NCBI GenBank assembly: GCA_021307315.1
Contig: JAJSPD010000093.1
Span: 91,074-155,073, forward strand
From: Bisporella sp. PMI_857
Lineage: Eukaryota > Ascomycota > Leotiomycetes > Helotiales > Helotiaceae
Length of the DNA: 64,000 nt
Reading direction: 5' to 3'
A program made the translations under genes and the position numbers. Below are positions 57,992 to 64,000 of the stretch, piece by piece (within the stretch, counting starts at the first letter, position 1; each line of letters begins with the position of its first letter). The notes beneath the pieces were generated by a model. It searched no databases, was not told the origin of the DNA, and saw nothing but the letters and a program-made list of their open reading frames with translations.

Positions 57992-58798
57992 GCTTTTAAC
58001 GTGCTGTATCAGTCGAGGACTATGTAGCACGGCTAGCGCCTACGCGCTAGCGTTCCTATCTAGTTTATTTACAAGCAATAGTAGTAGTCAATGTATTCCA
58101 GTGAATGTTGAGGGTCTGGCCCTAGTTGTAGCAAAACAAATGAAAATCGCAAAATCGTAACGAACGTCTACTCTTCTCCTTCCAGCGCTAGCTCTCGCTC
58201 TAGCCTATTCAAGTAATTCCGTCTAGTACAGACGCTAGTCTCTTTTAGGAACACTAGCGTCTTTTCAATGCCGATAGTTGTATGCAGCAATAAGGCCATT
58301 GTAAGCCTGTTTCCTTCAAGCTCGTTTTTGAGCTTTGATCTAGCTAAAACTAGCTTAGGATCATTACAGCTAAGTAGCAAATGCTGAGCTGTTTCCTTCG
58401 TTCCGCACATGCACTTGTCGGACGTCACGTGGCCTAATTTGTGCAAATATAATCGAATATAGCCATGGCCTAATTTAAGTTGATATAGTGAACTAGCTAG
58501 CTCTCTAGTCGTTCCGCGCGGTAGTTCTATTTTCGACTTGATTTTCCACGGAAATAGCTTTTTGTACGTAAATAGATTTGTACTAGGCTTGCCGTCGTAC
58601 TTTGCTAGCACGTTCCGCCATTCCGTAATATTAGCTTTTTTAGCTTCGCAACTTAATACAGCAAAGCTAGTTGTTGTAGTACTAGGTTCGATAGTTGTAG
58701 CTAGTTTAGCTAGTGTTGGAATAGGCTAATTATATCGAAGCTAATATAGTTATAGCTATACGGAATTGTTAAATGGAGGTAGAGACTTCACTGTCGCT

Positions 58799-58850
58799 AT
58801 TGCAAATTGATTGTACAAAACTTGAATTGAACTTGACTTTATTGCTTGAC
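58799..58850 (-). repeat. 52-bp inverted copy of the 61196-61247 sequence
   Basis: The exact reverse complement of 61196-61247 over 52 bp. At the plus copy it lies at the 5' edge of the LINE; here it lies inside the gap that interrupts LINE copy A. The match stops abruptly at both ends. Confidence 0.85.
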
Positions 58851-60284
58851 TTGTTCTATTTACAAAGGAGCTGACAGGCTTATTTATACCCTATTGTGCT
58901 CTACTAGCGTGAGTCGTAGCTTACGCGTCCTTAGAATTGATTTCTAATAAAAAAGAATCGAAAAGATTTAAATCGAATTCGATTTGTAATAGCGTGGCGA
59001 ATATGACTCATATGACTCATACGACTCATGTGGCGAGTATGACTCATATGACGAGTAAGGATACTATCACCTAATATTACGTAATGTTGGATTACGTAAT
59101 CAACACTGGCCACGTAATCGAATGCTCTTTTGATGTTTAGTAGCAACGTTGTTGTAATAAGCTTTGCTAGTCGATTTTGCTGTATCTCATTTGTCAATAG
59201 CATTGCTGCGTCGATAGCTGACTTTTTCAGTCGACCTCCAATTTGCGTGCTGTGCAATAAACTAGTTGTTTCAGCTAAATAGCTAAGTCGCTGAGCTAGT
59301 ATGCGTTCGCTAATTTTGCCTAAGCAATTTAGTAGCGAAATAACTCTGTAAGCTTTCGGAGCCGAATAGTCAGGCTTTCCAGGCTTTTTGAGTATTACTC
59401 CTGTAGCTTGCTTCCAGCATTTTGGGTGATAGCCGATATTCAATAGACTAGCAAATAGTCTGTAAAATAGGTCCGGATCCGTACAATAAGCTTGGCGAAT
59501 AATATCTTGATTGATCGAATCAAAGCCGGGCGTTTTTCCTTTGATTTTTGCCGAACAAGCATTCTCTAGCTCCGAAATAGCTAGTTCCGGCCATTCCCAC
59601 GTCGTACTAGGTCGATAATTGTTCCAACCTAGATTAGGTGCTATTGGCGGTGGAGGAAACAGCGTACTACGTAGCGTACTAGCTTTGCTTTGGAACGTCG
59701 TTCGGCCTGAAATAGTAGGCATTCTTTCCGTCTGTCGATCTTTTGTATAAGCCATAGCTTTGTAAATAAATCGCGGATCTTCTTTTTCCAGAAATTGATT
59801 CCAATGCTTGCGTTTAGCACGTTTAATAGCCAAAAAGCAGCTATTTCTAGCTACTAGATATTGTTGTTTCTGACTAGAATCACGTGCTAGTTGTCGTTTG
59901 CACTGTAGCATAGTTTAGCGTAATTCCCGTAGTTCGTCATTCTACCAAGGTTTGGCTTTAGCGCTTGTTTTTTGTATTGGAATAGTTATTTTCGCCGCTG
60001 TAGTAATAGCTGTAGTGAGTGATTCCGCGGCTTAATCTAGAAAATCAGTAACTAGCATGTCCGAATAACTAGTACTAGAGCTGTCACTAGCGTGTTGTAG
60101 GATTTGTCCGATTTCCAAATTAGGATCCTGAAGCAGTTCCAAGCTGGCTAAGCTACTTTGACTAATTCTACTAAGCTGAACTAAGGCCGAACAGCTCAAA
60201 ATAGAACCATTTTCGATTTTTTTAGCAAAAGCTTCGGAAAATCGAGGCCAGTCAGCTAGCTGTGTGTTGAACCTAGTTTGTGTA

Positions 60285-61195
60285 TTATTATTATTATTAT
60301 TCCTTTTAACGTGCTGTATCAGTCGAGGACTATGTAGCACGGCTAGCGCCTACGCGCTAGCGTTTCTATCTAGGTTATTTACAAGTAATGGTGGTAGTCA
60401 ATCTATTCCAGTGAGTGTTGAGGGTCTAGCCCTAGTTGTAGCAAAACAAATGAAAAAAAAAAAAAAAAAAAAAAAAAAAAACACAAAAATCATATCGAAC
60501 GTCTACTCTTCTCCTTCTAGCTCCCCTAGTTCTTCTAGTGCTAGCTCCCGCTCTAGCTTATTCAGGTGGTTCCGTCTAGTACAGACGTTAGTCTCTTTTA
60601 GGAACGCTAGCGTCTTTTCGATGCCGATAGTTGTATGCAGTAATAAGGCCATTGTAAGCCGGTTTCCTCCAAGATCGTTTTTGAGCTTTGATCTAGCTAA
60701 AACTAGCTTAGGATCATTACAGCTAAGTAGCAAATGCTGAGCTGTTTCCTTCGTTCCGCACACGCACTTGTCGGACGTCACGTGGCCTAATTTGTGCAAA
60801 TATGATCGAATATAGCCATGGCCTAGTTTTAGCTGAAACAGTGAACTAGCTAGCTCTCTAGTCGTTCCGCGCGGTAGTTGTATTTTCGACTTGATTTTCC
60901 ACGGAAATAGCTTTTTGTACGTAAATGGATTTGTACTAGGCTTGCCGTCGTACTTTGCTAGCACGTTCCGCCATTCCGCAATATTAGCTTTTTTAGCTTC
61001 GCAACCTAATACAGCAAAGCTGGTTGTTGTAGTACTAGGCTCGATAGTTGTAGCTAGTTTAGCTAGTTTGTCGGCTTGGTCGTTTCCGTAGATATCCATA
61101 TGTCCTGGGACCCAATTTAGTGCTATTGTAGCTCCTTTTTCTATAGCATTTAGCGTAGATTCGCTAGCTCTGATTTGCTGTGATTGGCCGGGGAA
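60285..61195 (-). mobile_element. LINE copy B, 3' fragment with RNase H
   Basis: On the minus strand the open frame ending at 60503 encodes the end of LINE ORF2. The RNase H motif part is NWVPGHMDIYGNDQADKLAK, followed by the C-terminal zinc-finger-like CVCGTKETAQHLLLSCN and the tail ELALEELGELEGEE. The 3' UTR follows, with a run of 29 A on the plus strand (60453-60481) where copy A has only a few, and a short AAT tail at 60285-60300 that abuts copy A. It is truncated at the 5' side at about 61195, exactly where the plus-strand LINE begins. Confidence 0.85.
60453..60481 (+). repeat. A29 homopolymer inside LINE copy B 3' UTR
   Basis: A run of 29 adenines at a position where LINE copy A (about 58138-58150) has GAAAATCGCAAAA, so the run expanded inside the element and is not its tail. 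Confidence 0.85.
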
Positions 61196-61395
61196 GTCAA
61201 GCAATAAAGTCAAGTTCAATTCAAGTTTTGTACAATCAATTTGCAATCACAGCCAACCAACAACAAAATTTTGACCCCCCTCTTTTGTTCAAACAACACT
61301 TGCAATACTTGAAGAACTAGCTCACTAGCCTATTCCTCCCAGCAATTGCCAGCTCGACGTGTGGTACGCGTAAGAAAGCTGTTGTTGTGGTCGAT

Positions 61396-62933
61396 ATGTC
61401 GAGCGCGTCTGACCCCTTTTTGGAGGCGCCCGCCTCCAGCCCACCACCCAGTGACGACGTCGACTTCGTCGACGTGCCTATCGAAAGCTCTAGCTTAGAG
61501 CTACCGAATCAGCCTATTAGCAACAGTGCTATTAGGCCTATCGAGCTAGAACTCAGCTCCGACCCTATTGCCAGCAATCTCTTCGCGACAGAAAATTTTT
61601 CTGCCGCTGTTGCCTCAGGCATCAATTCTCACCGCCCGAATTACAACCAAAATGGCAAGCGTACGGCATTTAGTTTTTCCGCAGTCGACAACAACAACAA
61701 TCCGAAACAAGCACGTTTTGCAACATCAACAACAACACAATCGGCACGCGAGCTAGTTTTACAAGCTCGTGATTTATTGATCCAAGCTAGCTTAGCTACG
61801 CAATCACGCGACGAGCAATCGAAGCTACTGGATTTGCTAGAGATTTTCAGAGAGTACACGGAACAGGGCAAATTGCGTACGGCCTCTACAATTATCACGT
61901 CGCAAATCGCCAACTTAGAATCAGCTACGCGTCAAATTGAGACGAAAGCTAAAGCACTAGCTAAAGTGCCTATCGCTACAGCTATAGCTACGGCACCTAC
62001 AGCTACAGCACCCAAATCGACACCGTCATACGCGTCTATCGCTACGACTAGCAACATGCCCAACAACAACAACAACAACAAGGCTGTTCCGCAAGAATGG
62101 ACACTGGTCAAATCAAAGCAAAAAGCTAAGTCATCAATTGAACTAAGCAAGACTAAGGCCAAAGACCTCAGACTTGTGCTAGTCACGTCGTCAGACGTTG
62201 CTACCAAATTTTCACCTTTGGCACTTCGGAATGCTTTTAATCAAGCTTTTGCTAATAAAGGTGTTAAAAATCCAGTAGTCAATACTATCACCAAATCTAT
62301 GGGCCAAAACCTAGTTGTTACAACGACTAGTCAATTTTCAGCAAGCTATTTGATCGAAAAGCAAGCTATTTGGCAACACTTAGTGCCGTTCAAATCAATG
62401 CAAAAAGACGAATCCTGGCACAAAGTCGTATTGCATAGCATACCTACTAGCGACTTCAATACTACAAAGGGAATGGAGCTAGTGATTGAGGAAATCAAAA
62501 CGTTCAACAAAGGCTACAACCAATTGGAACTCCTTATTGGCTGACGTCGGCCGACAAAAGAGCTAATCAGCGCGCGGGATCGGTCGTAGTATCATTTGCT
62601 ACAGCTGAGGAAGCTAATCGAGCTATCCGTCACCGGCTGTTTATTGCCGGCATCAGCGTACGCGTAGAGAAATTCTATGCTACAGCACCGACTACACAAT
62701 GCGGCAAATGTCAAGCATTCGGCCATATCGACACGCATTGCAAAAAATCAGCCAAATGCAAGCTATGCGGCGAAGGTCACGTGACGCAAAAGCATGCATG
62801 CAATACGTGCAACACACAAGGAGCTACATGCATGCATTTGGTTCCTAAATGCGTCAACTGCAAAGGAAATCACACAGCTGATCACAAAGCTTGTGAAGTG
62901 CTAATTGCAATTAAATCGACTAAGCTAAACTAG
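61396..62933 (+). pseudogene. LINE ORF1 (gag-like, CCHC zinc knuckles), one frameshift
   Basis: The ATG at 61396 (MSSASDPFLEAPAS) gives 382 codons rich in Ala/Thr/Gln/Asn and ends at 62544. The domain continues in another frame from about 62535 (LTSADKRANQRAGS) to the TAG at 62931-62933. That part has RIRHRL-type RNA-binding sequence and then zinc knuckles CGKCQAFGHIDTHC, CKLCGEGHVTQKHAC and a further CVNCKGNHTADHKAC. So the ORF1 protein is about 510 residues with one frame break. It binds LINE RNA in the ribonucleoprotein particle. Confidence 0.8.
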
Positions 62934-62938
62934 CTAGT

Positions 62939-63766
62939 ATGATTAGTAGCAATACCAAAGTACTACAAGTGAACCTCAACAAAAGCGCTGCAGCTACCGA
63001 ATCAGCACTCCAGCTAGCTATTGAGCTAAAATCGACATAATTGTCGTTCAAGAACCATGGCTAGTTCAACCAGCCGACAATGAGCTAGATTACTCGACAA
63101 CACGCTCTATAGCTCATTCAGCATTCCTACAGATATTGCCAGCCGACCTTTCATTCCGACCTCGTACGCTAGTCTATGTAGCGAAAAGCTATCGACCAAT
63201 AGCTACTATAGCTAGCACGTCACCACGTGACTCCGACATGCTTGCTGTCGATATTGAGAAGGAACGTCAAAATTACAACTTCTCAATATTTACAATGAAT
63301 CGGACCAAGCTAGATTAGGGCCCAAAACGCTAGAGAGATGCTTATATTCTAGAACGCTACAGCCAAGTACGATTCTGCTAGGCGATTTCAATACGCATCA
63401 TCCTTGGTGGGATCCACTAGCAAAGCCTAGTCCCAACGCCGACGAGCTAGTCAATTGGATCGAAAATCAAGAACTAGCGTTGTTGAATACGCCTGGCGAA
63501 GGCACTTTTTTTCGGCCTCAACTAGCTAGAGAATCGGTACTAGATTTGACTCTAGTTTCGAGCAATTTAGCTGAACTAGTCGACGACTGGCAAATTTTGC
63601 CTGATTTAGGCTCGGACCATTACGGAATCCTTTTCACAATACGCGGAACTAGCACTAGCTCGGATTTCGACAATAGCAATACACAAACTAGATTCAACAC
63701 ACAGCTAGCTGACTGGCCCGATTTTCCGAAGCTTTTGCCAAAGAAATCGAAAATAGTTCTATTTTG
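62939..63766 (+). pseudogene. LINE ORF2 endonuclease domain (APE type), frameshifts and a stop
   Basis: The ATG at 62939 begins MISSNTKVLQVNLNKSAAA, the first strand of an apurinic-type endonuclease. A frame change at about 63030 is followed by DIIVVQEPWLVQP (catalytic Glu). ILPADLSFRPRTLVYVAKSY follows, then a TAG near 63318, then TILLGDFNTHHPWWDP (catalytic GDFN) and VLDLTLVSSNLAELV. GSDHYGILFTI carries the SDH motif, and the frame is lost again at about 63720. The domain nicks target DNA to prime reverse transcription. The number of breaks shows this copy is inactive. Confidence 0.8.
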
Positions 63767-64000
63767 AGCTGTTCGGCCTTAGTTCAGCTTAGTACAATTA
63801 GTCAAAGTAGCTCAGCCAGCTTGGAACTGCTTCAGGATCCTAATTTGGAAATCGGTCAAATCCTACAACACGCTAGTGACAGCTCTAGTACTAGTTATTC
63901 GGATATGCTAGTCACTGATTTTCTAGATCAAGCCGCGGAATCGCTTACTACAGCTATCACTACAGCGGCGAAAATAGCTATTCCAATACAAAAAACTAGC

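Larger units (their letters stand above)
57936..60284 (-). mobile_element. LINE (Tad1-like non-LTR retrotransposon) copy A, degraded and 5'-truncated
   Basis: Read on the minus strand, it starts in the region after the endonuclease domain (NTQTRFNTQLADWPRF at about 60270, then SLELLQDPNLEIGQILQHAS). A reverse transcriptase part follows (58931-59911: KIKGKTPGFDSINQDIIRQA, TGVILKKPGKPDYSAPKAYR, LNCLGKISERILAQRL) that stops before the YxDD box. Unrelated DNA lies at about 58735-58930, then the C-terminal end (58168-58611) with the CMCGTKETAQHLLLSCN zinc motif. The 3' UTR ends in a TTA/AAT microsatellite tail (57936-57991). Stops that look like C-to-T changes are present (for example GATCAAGCC in the plus copy is GATTAAGCC here). 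Confidence 0.82.
61196..64000 (+). mobile_element. LINE (Tad1-like) copy C, 5' part, runs off the window
   Basis: 5' UTR from about 61196, then ORF1 (gag-like) and the start of ORF2 (endonuclease). It overlaps the sequence present in copy A from about 63680 onward (same family, opposite strand). The last bases (GCGGCGAAAATAGCTATTCC) lie upstream of the reverse transcriptase, which must be beyond the window. Both ORFs carry frameshifts or stops, so this copy is not autonomous as it stands. Confidence 0.85.

Noticed and set aside
57912..58160. Poly-leucine ORF
   Set aside because: It is the TTA microsatellite tail of a LINE read in one frame.
1..64000. CRISPR arrays, bacterial operons, rRNA or tRNA genes
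   Set aside because: The DNA is fungal. No spacer-repeat array was seen, and I found no sequence that folds convincingly as tRNA or matches rRNA, though by-eye tRNA detection is weak.

Overview
This is genomic DNA of a filamentous ascomycete (Pezizomycotina; the gene set and repeat content would fit Leotiomycetes, but I cannot fix the class from sequence alone). The evidence is eukaryotic gene structure throughout: exons joined by short GT-AG introns (about 38-198 nt) with fungal CTAAC-like branch sites, fungal-type protein families (Zn2Cys6 regulator, fungal TMEM16 scramblase, Vip1, Utp21, Ykt6, flavocytochrome b2), a Tad1/LINE-like retrotransposon family, and AT-rich repeats that look mutated by RIP (repeat-induced point mutation). 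Exon coordinates below were worked out by hand from splice sites, reading phase and family similarity.

Layout. 1-605: 3' part of a short-chain dehydrogenase. 2486-3634: unknown low-complexity protein. 4379-5823 (-) and 8071-10121 (+): two decayed genes, an RNA-exonuclease-like and an MFS sugar-transporter pseudogene, inside about 7 kb with no intact gene. 11274-20105: a divergent housekeeping pair, UTP21 (-) and VIP1 (+), sharing about 750 bp of upstream DNA. 20106-28523: a gene-poor stretch with only one small cysteine-rich ORF (26547-26711). 28524-41873: SH3-domain protein (-), Zn2Cys6 transcription factor (-), TMEM16/Ist2-type scramblase (-), metallophosphoesterase (+), PaaI/4HBT-type thioesterase (-). 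42662-52708: flavocytochrome b2-like dehydrogenase (+), Rab GTPase (+), YKT6 R-SNARE (-), single-pass membrane protein (+), inositol monophosphatase (+), GNAT acetyltransferase (-).

53724-64000 is a repeat-rich end: a MITE with 75-bp inverted repeats, a lipid-kinase (DAGK-domain) pseudogene with three frameshifts, a 23-bp CCAAT-type minisatellite, a highly AT-rich tandem-repeat block, and at least three LINE pieces (two on -, one on + running off the window), with two 52-bp inverted copies of one sequence at junctions.

The genes do not form an obvious pathway cluster. Two concern inositol metabolism (VIP1, inositol monophosphatase), and several concern membranes or trafficking (TMEM16, Rab, YKT6), but they are interspersed and look like ordinary fungal synteny. 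I did not find a convincing undescribed biological system. The best leads are the MITE, the AT-rich repeat that stays open as a repeating peptide, the rearranged LINE junctions, the small cysteine-rich protein, and the Rab with a large G-domain insertion.
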